The notes: generated by a model from the sequence alone, not told the origin. A stretch of DNA of 64,000 nt from Methylophilaceae bacterium (GCA_905339275.1 CAJPFK010000018.1:62001-126000), one strand, 5' to 3'; shown: positions 47,660 through 58,609, counted from the stretch's first letter. Made by a program: numbers and translations.

Positions 47660-49446
47660 AAAGAATTGCCCTGCTTGGAATGCCCAACACGGGTAAATCC
47701 ACCCTGTTCAACCGTCTTAGCGGAGCATCCGCCCGGGTAGGCAACTGGCCCGGCATCACGGTCGACCTGATGAGCGCCAAAATATTGCTGGGCGGACATA
47801 TCGCAGAGCTCGTCGATCTGCCTGGCCTTTACGACCTGCAGGGCTTCTCGGACGATGAACAGGTCGTCAGGAACTTCCTGACCGCACACCAGGTGGATCT
47901 GGTGATGCTGGTACTCAACAGCTCGCAGATCGACCGCCAACTTTCCCTGGCCTTGCAGATTCGAGCACTTGGACTGCCGACTTTACTGCTGCTTAACATG
48001 GGCGACGAAGCCAAGCGCGCGGGTATCAGTATCGATGCTGAAAAAATGTCGCAGCAGTTAAAAATGCCGGTGATTGTCATGAGCGCCAAATACGGGGATA
48101 ACTGCCCGCAGGCGCTGCAGGCAGCATCGCAATTGCTCGATGCCGATACCGGAAAATCGAGCCCGGAACAGGTCGTAGCACTGTTTGAGGTGGAAAATCC
48201 GGTCGAACAGGAATTGGAGCAGATCATCAGGAGCACGGTTACCATGCCGATGGAGCTCGATGACGCCCTCACCAACCGGCTGGACAGAATACTGCTTCAC
48301 CCATGGTTCGGCCTCCCGCTGTTTTTTGCCGCCATGTTTCTGCTGTTTCAACTCATCTTTACCCTGGGGGCGCCGTTGCAGGACGGTGTCGCCTGGCTGC
48401 TCGATCACTTCAGGAGCGCAGTGCTGGAACCGGGCATGTCATCAGCCCCGGCATGGATGTCAGGGCTGATGATCAATGGTGTTTTCGACGGCGTTGGTAC
48501 GGTCGCTTCGTTTGTCCCGATCATCGTGATTTTTTTCCTTGTCATGACCATCGTGGAAGACAGCGGCTATATGTCGCGCGCCGCCTTTCTGATGGACTCG
48601 CTCATGGCCAAGGTCGGTATGGATGGCCGGGGCTTCGTCATGATACTGATGGGCTTCGGCTGTAATGTACCGGCCTTGATGGGAACGCGCATCATGCGCT
48701 CCCGCGGAATGCGCCTGCTCACCATGCTGGTGATCCCGCTTTCCTTGTGTTCTGCCCGGTTACAGGTATTCGTTTTCATGACGGCCATCCTGTTCAGCCC
48801 GCGGCAGGCGCCACTCGTCCTTTTCAGCATGTACCTGATGAGCTTTGCCACCATCTTCCTCACCGCCTGGCTGTTCAAGGGAAAGCTGCATAGCAGCGAA
48901 CCCTTCATCCTCGAATTACCGCCCTACCGCTTTCCTACGGCGCGCCAGATATGGCTGCGCGGCTGGCATGAAGTCAGGCATTTCCTCAGGCGGGCGACCA
49001 AATTCATCATCATAGGCGTTGTGCTGGTCTGGGCCCTGACCAACTTCCCGGCGGATGTCGCGCCTGCAAGCGAAGCATCCTATGCGGGACAGATCGGTGC
49101 TTTCTTTGAGCCGATATTGCAGCCTATCGGCATCGACGCGAAACTTGCCATCGCGCTGATTTTCGGCTTTGTCGCAAAAGAAATCGTGATCGGGGCGCTG
49201 GCGGTGATTTATGGGGTACAGGGAGAAGCGCTGCAGGCACTCATGGGAAGCAGCATTGATTGGGTACAGGGTCTAAGCTTCATGCTGTTCACCCTGATTT
49301 ACACCCCATGCCTGTCCACGATAGCCACCATCAAGAGCGAGTCAAGAAGCTGGCCTTACACGGCGCTCGCGCTGGCATGGCCCATGCTGCTGGCATGGCT
49401 GGTCAGTTTCGCCGTCTACCAATCCCTCAGGGCGCTTGGATTTTAA
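47656..49446 (+). CDS. feoB: Ferrous iron transporter B
   Basis: A 596-residue Fe2+ transporter. The N-terminal G domain has G1 GMPNTGKST, G3 DLPGL and G4 NMGD; gate-like motifs with cysteines include GFGCNVPALMGTR and PLSLCSARLQVFVF. It is shorter than the roughly 770-residue enterobacterial FeoB, mostly in the loops between helices; short FeoB proteins occur in other bacteria. The frame runs straight from the P-loop to a C-terminal helix without break. It is coupled to feoA. Confidence 0.95.
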   Translation: MKRIALLGMPNTGKSTLFNRLSGASARVGNWPGITVDLMSAKILLGGHIAELVDLPGLYDLQGFSDDEQVVRNFLTAHQVDLVMLVLNSSQIDRQLSLALQIRALGLPTLLLLNMGDEAKRAGISIDAEKMSQQLKMPVIVMSAKYGDNCPQALQAASQLLDADTGKSSPEQVVALFEVENPVEQELEQIIRSTVTMPMELDDALTNRLDRILLHPWFGLPLFFAAMFLLFQLIFTLGAPLQDGVAWLLDHFRSAVLEPGMSSAPAWMSGLMINGVFDGVGTVASFVPIIVIFFLVMTIVEDSGYMSRAAFLMDSLMAKVGMDGRGFVMILMGFGCNVPALMGTRIMRSRGMRLLTMLVIPLSLCSARLQVFVFMTAILFSPRQAPLVLFSMYLMSFATIFLTAWLFKGKLHSSEPFILELPPYRFPTARQIWLRGWHEVRHFLRRATKFIIIGVVLVWALTNFPADVAPASEASYAGQIGAFFEPILQPIGIDAKLAIALIFGFVAKEIVIGALAVIYGVQGEALQALMGSSIDWVQGLSFMLFTLIYTPCLSTIATIKSESRSWPYTALALAWPMLLAWLVSFAVYQSLRALGF

Positions 49447-49456
49447 TCCTGACGGT

Positions 49457-49837
49457 TTAATCCTGGTTAAGCTGGGAAAATTCAAGCGCATTGCCATCCG
49501 GGTCGCGGCAGAACAATGCGGCACGACCGGACTTGCTTTTACTGTAAGGAACTCCAGCAGCATCCAGCGCCTCAACGACAGCCTCAAGGCTCTTCACATG
49601 CATGGCCAGATGGATATCACGCCCGCCATGCTCGGGGCGCTGGACATTCGCGTAGGGATTATCCACCTGCATCAGGTGAATCTGGTTAGGGCCGATGTCG
49701 TACCAGACCCCCGCAAACTCCCGGTCCGGGCGCTTAGGATCAGGGGTCAGGCCCAATAGCCCCTCATAAAACGCCCTTGATCTGGCCAGATCCGAGACAA
49801 TCAAACCTGTGTGCAGATATTGTGTAATTTCAATCAT
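49457..49837 (-). CDS. VOC (glyoxalase/bleomycin resistance) family protein
   Basis: A 126-residue protein with a vicinal-oxygen-chelate fold. It starts MIEITQYLHTGLIVSDLARSRAFYEGLLGL and ends in FCRDPDGNALEFSQL, with His and Glu positions expected for metal binding. The substrate is unknown. It converges on feoB with only 10 bases between the stops. The reading frame stays open further upstream but without similarity. Confidence 0.9.
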   Translation of the reverse strand: MIEITQYLHTGLIVSDLARSRAFYEGLLGLTPDPKRPDREFAGVWYDIGPNQIHLMQVDNPYANVQRPEHGGRDIHLAMHVKSLEAVVEALDAAGVPYSKSKSGRAALFCRDPDGNALEFSQLNQD

Positions 49838-49862
49838 ATGTATCCGTCTAATGAAACAAGCC

Positions 49863-50204
49863 CTATGACCTGAACATGAAATAGACCGCACCCAGCAGGC
49901 ACAATGCCGCCCATAAAAAGTCCAGTTTGATAGGCTGATGCATGTAATAAATCGCAAAAGGCACGAAAACCGATAACGTGATGACTTCCTGCAGGATTTT
50001 AAGTTGCGCCAGCGAGAGTATCGTAAACCCGATGCGGTTAGCCGGCACCTGCAACATATATTCAAAAAGCGCGATACCCCAGCTCAGGAATGCAGCAACG
50101 ATCCAGGGCTTGTCGCTGAGGTTTTTAAGGTGCGCATACCAGGCGAATGTCATGAAGACATTCGACATGGTCAATAGCAATACCGTTTTCAGGACAACAG
50201 GCAC
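49863..50204 (-). CDS. DUF486/DMT family small membrane protein
   Basis: A 113-residue protein with four predicted helices. MSNVFMTFAWYAHLKNL and FEYMLQVPANRIG are DUF486 hallmarks. Function unknown, structure like SMR transporters. It begins at a GTG 18 bases after the glnB stop and may be co-transcribed with glnB. Confidence 0.9.
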   Translation of the reverse strand: MPVVLKTVLLLTMSNVFMTFAWYAHLKNLSDKPWIVAAFLSWGIALFEYMLQVPANRIGFTILSLAQLKILQEVITLSVFVPFAIYYMHQPIKLDFLWAALCLLGAVYFMFRS

Positions 50205-50222
50205 AGCAACAGGGTCAGTACC

Positions 50223-50573
<351 letters not shown>

Positions 50574-50603
50574 TTATTATTGATATGTCCCTGGATACCA
50601 ACA

Positions 50604-52214
50604 TCATGCTGCAAAATTGAATTTGGATGTTATCGGATAACGCCTGTCCTTGCCAAATCCTCTGTGGGTGATTCTCACTCCTACCGGTGCCTGGCGGCGT
50701 TTGTATTCATTACGGTCGATCAGATTCAGGACACGGCTCACATCCTGCTCCCGATAACCCATGCCGACAATTTCCTGATGGCTGCAATCATGCTCGACAT
50801 AAGCCTCCATGATGGCATCCAGCACTTCATAAGGAGGCAGGCTATCCTGGTCGGTCTGCCCATGCCGCAGCTCCGCAGAAGGAGGCCGCGTGATGATGCG
50901 CTGCGGAATCACCGGCGAAATGGCATTGCGATAACCGGCAAGTTTGTAGATCAAGGTCTTCGGGACATCCTTGAGCAGGGAGAATCCGCCCGCCATATCG
51001 CCGTAGAGGGTCGAGTAACCGACAGCCATCTCGCTCTTGTTGCCAGTCGTCAGCACGATACTGCCGAATTTGTTCGAAAGCGCCATCAGCAGCATGCCGC
51101 GAATTCTGGCTTGCAGATTCTCTTCCGTAGCGTCAAAGGGCAGGCCTGCAAAATCCGGGGCCAGCGTTTCACGGAAATGCTCATACAGGCTCCTGATAGG
51201 CAGCTCCGAATACTTGACACCCAGATTCCTGGCCATCTGCTCGGCATCCTGCGTACTCATGTCAGAAGTGAACTCAGAGGGCATCATCACGGCGCGAACC
51301 GCTGCGGAGCCCAGGGCATCGACCGCGATCGCCATCGTCAATGCCGAGTCTATGCCGCCGGATAAACCGAGCACAACCCCGGGAAAACGGTTTTTCCACA
51401 CATAATCCTTCAGCCCCAGGCACAGGGCTTTATAAACCGAAGGCTCCAGGCTCAGATTCGGTATTTTTTCGGCAGGCAGCGGATGGGTATCCTGGAACTC
51501 GACAATACCCAGCGCCTCTTCGTATTCAATCAATTGCTGGGTAAGATCGCCTGCGGAATTGAGCACAAACGAGGCGCCATCGAACACCAGTTCATCCTGT
51601 CCGCCCACCAGGTTGGCATAAACCAGCGGCAGCCCGGTTTCCGCGACGCGCCGGCTGGCGACTTCATAGCGCTCGGATTGCTTTTCGATGTGAAACGGCG
51701 ACGCATTCAATGCCAGCAACACTTGCGCACCGGCTTTCCTTGCCTTGATTGCCGGCTCCGGCTCCCATACATCCGCGCAGATGAGAACGCCGAACCGGAT
51801 GCCTTCGTGGGAAAAAACCAGAGGATCGGTTCCGGAAGTGAAATAGCGCACTTCATCGAACACGCTATGATTGGGAAGCACATGCTTGTGATAAGTAGCT
51901 TTTATTTTGCCATGTTCAAGCAAAGAGGCAGCGTTAAAACACGAACCATCATTCATATCCATGGCAGGATGGCCGACAAGCACCGATATACCGGCAACAT
52001 CTGCCGCAAGCTGCTTCAAGGCGGCTTCGCATGCCTGGTTGAAATCCTCGCGCAGCAGCAAATCTTCTGGCGGGTAACCGCTCAGTGCAAGTTCCGGCGT
52101 GATCAGCAGGCTGGCACCAGCCTGTTTTGCCTGCTCGGCGAATTGCAGGATTTTAGCGCAGTTACCATGCAGGTCACCTACAGTGCAATTGATTTGCGCG
52201 ATGGCAATTTTCAT
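50604..52214 (-). CDS. nadE: Glutamine-dependent NAD+ synthase
   Basis: A 536-residue two-domain enzyme. The N-terminal nitrilase-type glutaminase has Glu in TPELALSGYPPEDLLLR, Lys in HKHVLPNHSVFDE and Cys in LICADVWEP. The C-terminal synthase has the ATP loop GLSGGIDSALT and continues to the end. It amidates deamido-NAD with ammonia from glutamine. Its start follows the ankyrin gene by 37 bases, and glnB is downstream. Confidence 0.96.
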   Translation of the reverse strand: MKIAIAQINCTVGDLHGNCAKILQFAEQAKQAGASLLITPELALSGYPPEDLLLREDFNQACEAALKQLAADVAGISVLVGHPAMDMNDGSCFNAASLLEHGKIKATYHKHVLPNHSVFDEVRYFTSGTDPLVFSHEGIRFGVLICADVWEPEPAIKARKAGAQVLLALNASPFHIEKQSERYEVASRRVAETGLPLVYANLVGGQDELVFDGASFVLNSAGDLTQQLIEYEEALGIVEFQDTHPLPAEKIPNLSLEPSVYKALCLGLKDYVWKNRFPGVVLGLSGGIDSALTMAIAVDALGSAAVRAVMMPSEFTSDMSTQDAEQMARNLGVKYSELPIRSLYEHFRETLAPDFAGLPFDATEENLQARIRGMLLMALSNKFGSIVLTTGNKSEMAVGYSTLYGDMAGGFSLLKDVPKTLIYKLAGYRNAISPVIPQRIITRPPSAELRHGQTDQDSLPPYEVLDAIMEAYVEHDCSHQEIVGMGYREQDVSRVLNLIDRNEYKRRQAPVGVRITHRGFGKDRRYPITSKFNFAA

Positions 52215-52251
52215 CTGGCGGGTATGTCAGTCAGGTTGATGTACAGGGAGT

Positions 52252-53187
52252 TCAATAGCCGCCGGCATCCTTGATCAGCTTCACGATTTCTGCGTTTTTA
52301 CCTTTCAAGGCATAAATGTAAGCCGTGAGGCCGTACTGATCGCGGGCTTTGACCTTCGCACCGCTGTCGAGCAGCAGTTTTACCATTTCGATGTCGCCGT
52401 TAACGACAGCAATCTGCAGCAAGGGCGTGCCTTCCGAGTCCTTGTGGTTGACATCCGCGCCCTTGCCCACCAGCAGCCTGGATGCTTCGAGCTGTTTCTT
52501 TTTCACCGCCCAGGTCAATGCCGTCCATTTTTGGTAATCGCTGGAATCGACTTTTGCACCTTTGTCTATCATCGCAGCAAGCGCATCGGCATTACCTTCC
52601 CTGGCTGCATACATCAGGGCGGTAGCTCCGTAGCGGTCACGCAGGGAAGCATCCGCCCCGTTATCCATCAAGATTTTGATTGTCGGCACATCACCGCTTT
52701 TGGCGGCATACATCAGCACGCTCTTGCCATCATCGCTTTTTGAATTGGGATCGACCCCGTGCTTGACCAGCAACTCCACAACTTCGAAATAGCCCGATGT
52801 CGCAGCCATCCCGAGGGCGCTCCAGCCGGACCCGTCCCGCGCCCTGGCATCAGCCCCGTGTTCCAGCAGGACCTTGATCGTTGCCACATGATTCTTCTTC
52901 GCAGCGAACATCAGCGGCGTCCAGCCGCCCTTGTCCTTGGCATTCACGTCCGCGCCCTTTTCCAGCAGGGCTTTTGCCGCGTCGGCCTGATCCTTGCGGG
53001 CCGCGTACATCAGCGCCGTGATGCCATCCTTATCCCGGGTATCGGGATTGGCGCCGCTATTCAGCATGGCACGCAAGGTCGGCACGTCGCCTTTGGAGGC
53101 AACGGTGAGCAGATAAGGGATTTCTTCAGCACTGGCAGGTATCGCAAGGATACCCAGCAGCAACAGCAGAAATAATTTATTTAACAT
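52252..53187 (-). CDS. Secreted ankyrin-repeat protein
   Basis: A 311-residue protein with a signal peptide ending IPASAEE and nine ankyrin repeats of about 33 residues filling the rest (GITALMYAARKD, GWTPLMFAAKKN and so on). Such periplasmic ankyrin proteins are protein-binding scaffolds; the partner is unknown. It lies between sucD and nadE on the same strand. Confidence 0.92.
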   Translation of the reverse strand: MLNKLFLLLLLGILAIPASAEEIPYLLTVASKGDVPTLRAMLNSGANPDTRDKDGITALMYAARKDQADAAKALLEKGADVNAKDKGGWTPLMFAAKKNHVATIKVLLEHGADARARDGSGWSALGMAATSGYFEVVELLVKHGVDPNSKSDDGKSVLMYAAKSGDVPTIKILMDNGADASLRDRYGATALMYAAREGNADALAAMIDKGAKVDSSDYQKWTALTWAVKKKQLEASRLLVGKGADVNHKDSEGTPLLQIAVVNGDIEMVKLLLDSGAKVKARDQYGLTAYIYALKGKNAEIVKLIKDAGGY

Positions 53188-53229
53188 GCCATGTTTCCCG
53201 TCCCGGTCTTTCGGTTATGCTGAATCGGA

Positions 53230-54111
53230 TCAAGCCGCCTTGGCCCCGATCGCAGCCTGTACTGCATCTCCCAAGCCAGCAGGCGAGCTGGCGACGACGA
53301 CGCCCGCATTCTCCAATGCGCGGATCTTGTCTTCCGCCTTGCCGCTGCCGCCGGAAATGATGGCGCCGGCATGCCCCATGCGCTTGCCTTTCGGCGCAGT
53401 CTGGCCGGCGATATACCCGGCGACCGGTTTTTTCACGTGCGACTTGATGTACTCCGCTGCGGCCTCCTCGTCGCTGCCGCCGATTTCACCGACCATGATG
53501 ATGGCCTCGGTTTCAGGGTCCGCCTCGAACAGTTGCAGGCATTCGATGAAGTTGAGGCCGCGAATCGGGTCGCCGCCGATACCGATACAGGTCGATTGCC
53601 CCAGGCCCAGCGCCGTGGTCTGATGCACCGCTTCATAGGTCAGCGTGCCCGAGCGGGAGACGATCCCGACCTTGCCGCGCAGGTGAATGCTGCCGGGCAT
53701 GATGCCGATCTTGCATTCATCCGGCGTAATCACGCCGGGGCAATTCGGCCCGATCAGTTTCACACCGTTTGCTTTCAGAGCCGCCTTGACGTTCAGCATA
53801 TCCAGCACCGGAATGCCTTCGGTGATGCATACGATCAGGTCGATACCGGCATCCGCAGCCTCCAGTATCGAGTCTGCAGCAAATGCCGGCGGCACATAAA
53901 TAACAGAGGCGTTAGCGCCGGTTTGGTTCACCGCATCGCGCATGGTATTGAAAACCGGCAGGCCCAGATGCGTCTGCCCGCCCTTGCCTGGCGTGACGCC
54001 GCCGACCATCTGCGTGCCGTAGGCCAGCGCCTGCTCGGAATGGAAAGTGCCCTGCTTGCCGGTAAACCCCTGGCACAGGACTTTGGTGTTCTTGTTAACG
54101 AGTACGCTCAT
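53230..54111 (-). CDS. sucD: Succinate-CoA ligase alpha subunit
   Basis: A 293-residue subunit carrying the phosphorylated histidine in MGHAGAI near residue 248, and the CoA-binding N-terminal [20 protein letters not shown]. It forms succinyl-CoA synthetase with SucC in the TCA cycle. The family also contains malate-CoA ligase (MtkB); no serine-cycle genes are seen, so the succinate assignment is preferred. It starts 10 bases after sucC. Confidence 0.94.
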   Translation of the reverse strand: MSVLVNKNTKVLCQGFTGKQGTFHSEQALAYGTQMVGGVTPGKGGQTHLGLPVFNTMRDAVNQTGANASVIYVPPAFAADSILEAADAGIDLIVCITEGIPVLDMLNVKAALKANGVKLIGPNCPGVITPDECKIGIMPGSIHLRGKVGIVSRSGTLTYEAVHQTTALGLGQSTCIGIGGDPIRGLNFIECLQLFEADPETEAIIMVGEIGGSDEEAAAEYIKSHVKKPVAGYIAGQTAPKGKRMGHAGAIISGGSGKAEDKIRALENAGVVVASSPAGLGDAVQAAIGAKAA

Positions 54112-54121
54112 GGTGATATCT

Positions 54122-55285
54122 TCAATTCTTTACTGAATGCACGGCCTGCTGCGCAGCATCGGTCAAACCCGCGGCAGAAATGATCGACAGGCCGCTCTCG
54201 GACAGCATCTTCCTGCCCAGTTCAACGTTTGTGCCTTCCAGGCGGACGACAACGGGAATCTGTATTCCCACTTCCTTCACCGCTGTAATAATGCCTTCGG
54301 CAATGATGTCGCAACGCATGATGCCGCCGAAAATGTTGACCAGGATAGCCTTGACATTGCTGTCAGCGAGAATGATCTTGAACGCCTTGGCCACTGTTTC
54401 TGCCGTGGCCCCGCCACCGACATCGAGGAAATTGGCCGGCGCGCCGCCATGCAGCTTGATCAGATCCATGGTCGCCATGGCAAGGCCGGCACCGTTGACC
54501 ATGCAGCCGATATTGCCGTTGAGGGCAATGTAATTGAGGCCGGCATGATGCGCTTCGGCTTCCTTGGAGTCTTCCTGGCTCCAGTCGCGCTGTTCTGCCA
54601 GCGCTTTCTGACGGTATAAGGCATTGTCGTCGACACTCATCTTACAGTCGAGCGCAACCAATGCGCCTTCCCTGGTCACCACCAGCGGGTTGACCTCCAG
54701 CAAGGCCAGGTCGTTTTCCTTGAACAGGCGATAAAGCCCCTTGAGCAACCTGGTAAAGGCGCCGATCTGCTCGCCTGCCAGGCCCAGCTTGAATGCCAGG
54801 TTGCGCGCCTGGTAATCGACCAGCCCGTTCAAGGGATCGCAGACTTCCTGCAGGATCTGCTCAGGGCTGGTTTGCGCAATCTCTTCGATATCCATGCCGC
54901 CTGCGGCCGAGGCAACCACCACGACTCGCTCCAGGCTTCTGTCCACCAGCATGGAAAGGTATAACTCACGCGCAATCGGCAGGGTTTCTTCCACCAGCAC
55001 CGTGTTCACCGGCTGGCCATCGGGAGCGTTCTGGTATGTCACCAGCCGTCGCCCCAGCAGTTCCATGGCAAGCACCTGTAATTCCTCTTCCGATTTAACG
55101 ACCTTGACGCCGCCTGCCTTGCCACGCCCGCCGGCATGCACCTGGGCTTTTACCACCCACGCGCTGCCGCCCAGCGACTGGGCTGCGTCTTTGGCTTGCT
55201 GCGAGGTTTCGGCGAGAATGCTTTTAGGGACAGGCAGGCCATAACGCTGCAATAGCTGTTTGGCCTGGAATTCGTGCAGATTCAT
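54122..55285 (-). CDS. sucC: Succinate-CoA ligase beta subunit
   Basis: A 387-residue ATP-grasp protein: [20 protein letters not shown] at the start, glycine-rich [11 protein letters not shown] and the C-terminal [16 protein letters not shown]. It binds ADP/GDP and, with SucD, converts succinyl-CoA to succinate. Malate-CoA ligase cannot be excluded by sequence alone. It diverges from serB across 139 bases that hold both promoters. Confidence 0.94.
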   Translation of the reverse strand: MNLHEFQAKQLLQRYGLPVPKSILAETSQQAKDAAQSLGGSAWVVKAQVHAGGRGKAGGVKVVKSEEELQVLAMELLGRRLVTYQNAPDGQPVNTVLVEETLPIARELYLSMLVDRSLERVVVVASAAGGMDIEEIAQTSPEQILQEVCDPLNGLVDYQARNLAFKLGLAGEQIGAFTRLLKGLYRLFKENDLALLEVNPLVVTREGALVALDCKMSVDDNALYRQKALAEQRDWSQEDSKEAEAHHAGLNYIALNGNIGCMVNGAGLAMATMDLIKLHGGAPANFLDVGGGATAETVAKAFKIILADSNVKAILVNIFGGIMRCDIIAEGIITAVKEVGIQIPVVVRLEGTNVELGRKMLSESGLSIISAAGLTDAAQQAVHSVKN

Positions 55286-55424
55286 GGGAGCGGCTATAGA
55301 TATCGGAAAAGCTGTATTTTGGCGGAAATCGTTACGTTATGCCAGAAAATACGCCACCAGGCACATGGAGCCGCCCGGCAAAATCCCGCTATAATGGCAG
55401 GATTGGTTAAATAAGAATTCCCGC

Positions 55425-56270
55425 ATGCGTCTCGTTATCCAAGGCTCTGCCATCCGCAGCCAGCATCTGGCCGCCATTACTCACATACTACCCGGCTACC
55501 GCGGTGAGCAATTTACGCAGGTAGGCCAACATGCCTACTATCTGCCGAACCAGCAGGATATCTCACTGGAGGTACAGCATTTCTGTGCTGCAGAAAAAAT
55601 TGACTGCGCCTATGTACAAAACCATTTCACCCTGAAAAACATCGGCCTGGCAGTAATGGACATGGACTCCACGCTGATCAGCATCGAGTGCATCGATGAA
55701 ATTGCCGACATGTGCGGGCTGAAACCGCAAGTCGCGAAGATCACGGAAAGCGCGATGCTGGGCGAAATTGAGTTTGCCGAGAGCCTGCGCCGCCGCGTAA
55801 AGCTGCTTGCAGGGCTCGACGAATCCGCCCTGCAACGTGTCATTGACGAGCGCCTTCAGCTCAATCCCGGCGCGCTCGAATGGATCGATTGCTGCAAGGA
55901 AAACGGCATCAGGACCATGCTCGTCTCCGGCGGCTTCGACTTCTTTGCCGAGCGCGTGCAGGCAATGACCGGCATCGATTACGTACGCGCCAACTCGCTG
56001 GAAATCATCAATGATAAACTGACCGGCAACGTGCTGGGCAATATCGTCGATGCGCAGGCGAAAGCCGATTTTCTCATGCAGGCAAGCGCGGAACTGGGTT
56101 TGAAGCAGGCGCAGGTAGTCGCCATCGGCGACGGCGCAAATGATCTCAAAATGATGTCTGCCGCCGGCGCAGGCATCGCCTACCATGCAAAACCGCTTGT
56201 GCAGCAACAGGCAAGCTATGCCTTGAACCATTCCGGCCTTGATGGTCTCATTTACCTGTTCTCAACCTGA
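55425..56270 (+). CDS. serB: Phosphoserine phosphatase
   Basis: A 281-residue HAD phosphatase. The nucleophile motif is MDMDSTLISIECIDE, followed by LVSGGFDFFAERV and GDGANDLKMM. The last step of serine synthesis. The N-terminal 70 residues form a short ACT-like region. It runs opposite to sucC and is followed after 16 bases by the cyclophilin gene. Confidence 0.96.
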   Translation: MRLVIQGSAIRSQHLAAITHILPGYRGEQFTQVGQHAYYLPNQQDISLEVQHFCAAEKIDCAYVQNHFTLKNIGLAVMDMDSTLISIECIDEIADMCGLKPQVAKITESAMLGEIEFAESLRRRVKLLAGLDESALQRVIDERLQLNPGALEWIDCCKENGIRTMLVSGGFDFFAERVQAMTGIDYVRANSLEIINDKLTGNVLGNIVDAQAKADFLMQASAELGLKQAQVVAIGDGANDLKMMSAAGAGIAYHAKPLVQQQASYALNHSGLDGLIYLFST

Positions 56271-56286
56271 TTCTTAAAGGAGCAAT

Positions 56287-56838
56287 ATGTTGTTAACCCG
56301 TCTTCTGGCACCACTGATCCTGATGCTTGTTTCCATTTGTGCGCAAGCGCAAACGTCCGTCGTCGAAATGAAAACCAGCCAGGGTGTGATCATAATCGAA
56401 TTGAACGGCGAAAAAGCGCCGAATACCGTCGCCAATTTCCTGCAATACGTCAAGGATGGCCATTACAGCGGCACGATATTTCATCGCGTGATCTCCGGCT
56501 TCATGATCCAGGGCGGCGGCATGGACAAGAACCTGAACGAAAAACCTACCCGCGACCCGATCAGGAATGAAGCCGACAACGGCCTCACCAACAGCATCGG
56601 CACCATTGCCATGGCACGCACCAGCGACCCGCATTCCGCAACTGCGCAGTTTTTCATCAATGTCGCCAACAACACCTTTCTCAACCACACCGATAAATCC
56701 CAGCGTGGCTGGGGCTATGTCGTATTCGGCAAGGTGGTAAAAGGCATGGATGTCGTGCAACGCATCGCCAGCATGCCGACAGATGGCGGCGATGTGCCTT
56801 TGCAGACCATCACGATTGAATCGGTTACATTGAAATAG
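56287..56838 (+). CDS. Periplasmic cyclophilin-type peptidyl-prolyl isomerase
   Basis: A 183-residue cyclophilin. A signal peptide ends ICAQAQTS; the domain has [15 protein letters not shown] and [12 protein letters not shown], both PpiA/PpiB hallmarks. It assists proline isomerisation in the periplasm. AAGGAG precedes the ATG. It lies 16 bases after serB, likely co-transcribed. Confidence 0.94.
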   Translation: MLLTRLLAPLILMLVSICAQAQTSVVEMKTSQGVIIIELNGEKAPNTVANFLQYVKDGHYSGTIFHRVISGFMIQGGGMDKNLNEKPTRDPIRNEADNGLTNSIGTIAMARTSDPHSATAQFFINVANNTFLNHTDKSQRGWGYVVFGKVVKGMDVVQRIASMPTDGGDVPLQTITIESVTLK

Positions 56839-56850
56839 ACCGGCGCCCGG

Positions 56851-57660
56851 TCAGACCAGAAGCGCAAGCTCTGATTCAGTAAACCCTGCCGCGCGACGCG
56901 CCTCAACGTTGAACGGGCCGCGCAGGACAGGTGCGCGATATTCTTTGGCCAGTCTTTCATAAGCCTGGACTGGATTCAGGCCGCGCAGTTCACACAGATA
57001 GTTGAACCAGCGGTTGCCGATGGCAACATGCCCGATCTCATCGCGCAGAATAATATCCAGAATCCCGGCAGCCTTTGCATCTCCTGCCTGCGCCAGCTTC
57101 GACCGCAATGCCGGTGTGGCATCCAGGCCGCGTGCTTCCATGGTTCTCGGCACCAATGCAATACGCGCAAGAATGTCATCCCCGGTCCTCGCAGCCATTT
57201 CCCACAGGCTGTTGTGGGCGGGGAAATCACCGTAGGCATAACCAAGATGCTGCAAATGCCCGCTCAATAGCGAGAAGTGGTATGCCTCCTCCCTTGCCAC
57301 CTTCAGCCAGTCCTCATAATATTCGCGCGGCATGCCGGCAAATCGCCAGACCGCATCCAGCGCCAGGTTGATCGCATTGAACTCAATATGCGCCAGCGCA
57401 TGAATCAGTATGGCCCTGCCCTCAGGCGTGTTCATTGCCCGCCTCTTCACTGACAAGGGCGAAACCAGCGCAGGCTTGTCCGGCCGCCCGGGAATTGTCC
57501 TGCCGGGAACAAGTTCGACAGCCGTATCCAGCGAAGCCTTTCCCTTGGACCATGCTGCTGCCAGGCGCGAAGTACCCTGCACCTTCATATCGCATGAAGG
57601 CTCAGCCAGCAGGTCGAGTGAAGCATGGCGAATTTCCGTATGTACCGATTCCTGGTTCAT
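56851..57660 (-). CDS. DUF455 ferritin-like protein
   Basis: A 269-residue protein of the ferritin-like DUF455 family. HALAHIEFNAINLALD and VAREEAYHFSLLSGHL, plus ILRDEIGHVAIGNRWF, supply the glutamates and histidines of a di-iron site. Function is unclear; some relatives are tRNA-modifying. It converges on the cyclophilin gene with 12 bases between them. Confidence 0.92.
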   Translation of the reverse strand: MNQESVHTEIRHASLDLLAEPSCDMKVQGTSRLAAAWSKGKASLDTAVELVPGRTIPGRPDKPALVSPLSVKRRAMNTPEGRAILIHALAHIEFNAINLALDAVWRFAGMPREYYEDWLKVAREEAYHFSLLSGHLQHLGYAYGDFPAHNSLWEMAARTGDDILARIALVPRTMEARGLDATPALRSKLAQAGDAKAAGILDIILRDEIGHVAIGNRWFNYLCELRGLNPVQAYERLAKEYRAPVLRGPFNVEARRAAGFTESELALLV

Positions 57661-57818
57661 TACCTTCCTGCTTTAAATTCATCAAGAAACAGAGGTGCGA
57701 TATAGCCTACGCCGCCCCACCCAAGTTGATGCGTGCTGATACATGATATCCGGAATTCATCCAGACCCGCTTGCCATGATTACGGCAACGCCAGCCACAC
57801 CACTCGATTCGAGTTAAA

Positions 57819-58490
57819 ATGCCATGCATCATGAATGCGCACTTGAAAAACCACCCGAAAAAACATGTACTTCTGGCATTCGCGATTCTTTGTCCATTTC
57901 AAGCCAGCTTGACCCATGCTGCGATACAGGATGGTCGCTGGCATGCAGGGATTGGCGACCCGACCCTGTATGGCTGGCTAACGGTTGTCATTTACCTGGC
58001 CGCTGTTATCTGCATTGTCAGGCAAGCACGCATTGCAAGGCATTCAGGCACAAATGCAGGGTTCTGGTATTTCCTGGCATTGTTCCTGCTGTTTTTAAGC
58101 ATGAACAAGCAACTGGATTTGCAAAGCTGGCTTACACAAGTCATGAAAGACAATGCGATTGAACATGGCTGGTATGAGAACAGAGGATCCATTCAGCAAG
58201 CATTTATTATAACGCTAGGCCTGGGCTTATTGATCGCACTCATCAGTTTGCGGCTGTTCCTGGCCAACGCGTGGCGCAGCTACAAAATCATCTGGGTAGG
58301 CATGATGTTGCTTTGCACTTTCATCTTGATGCGCGCAGCCTCTTTTCATCATTTCGATACTTTCATTCACACAGATTTTTTAGGTATAAAGAACAATGCG
58401 CTGCTGGAAATAGGCGCTTTATTACTCATTATTCTTGGTACTTTTTTCAATAGGCAGGCGACAATGGCGAAACAAACCAACGTGAGCTGA
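57819..58490 (+). CDS. Multi-pass membrane protein of unknown function
   Basis: A 223-residue protein. A hydrophobic N-terminal segment near 15-34 resembles a signal peptide, followed by four more helices (about 50-67, 80-97, 128-148, 155-172 and a last near 195-212). An internal ATG at 57831 is an alternative start. No family motif is recognised. It stands alone before the cupin gene. Confidence 0.75.
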   Translation: MPCIMNAHLKNHPKKHVLLAFAILCPFQASLTHAAIQDGRWHAGIGDPTLYGWLTVVIYLAAVICIVRQARIARHSGTNAGFWYFLALFLLFLSMNKQLDLQSWLTQVMKDNAIEHGWYENRGSIQQAFIITLGLGLLIALISLRLFLANAWRSYKIIWVGMMLLCTFILMRAASFHHFDTFIHTDFLGIKNNALLEIGALLLIILGTFFNRQATMAKQTNVS

Positions 58491-58609
58491 GTCATTTGAA
58501 ATCCCGGCCGGAATCGATTCCGGCCTTATCCAGTGACCCTGCCGCATACAACCCTGAACACTATTGGTCGATGCAAGGGTCGTGACCAAAAAAACAGAAA
58601 GGGCTTTTT

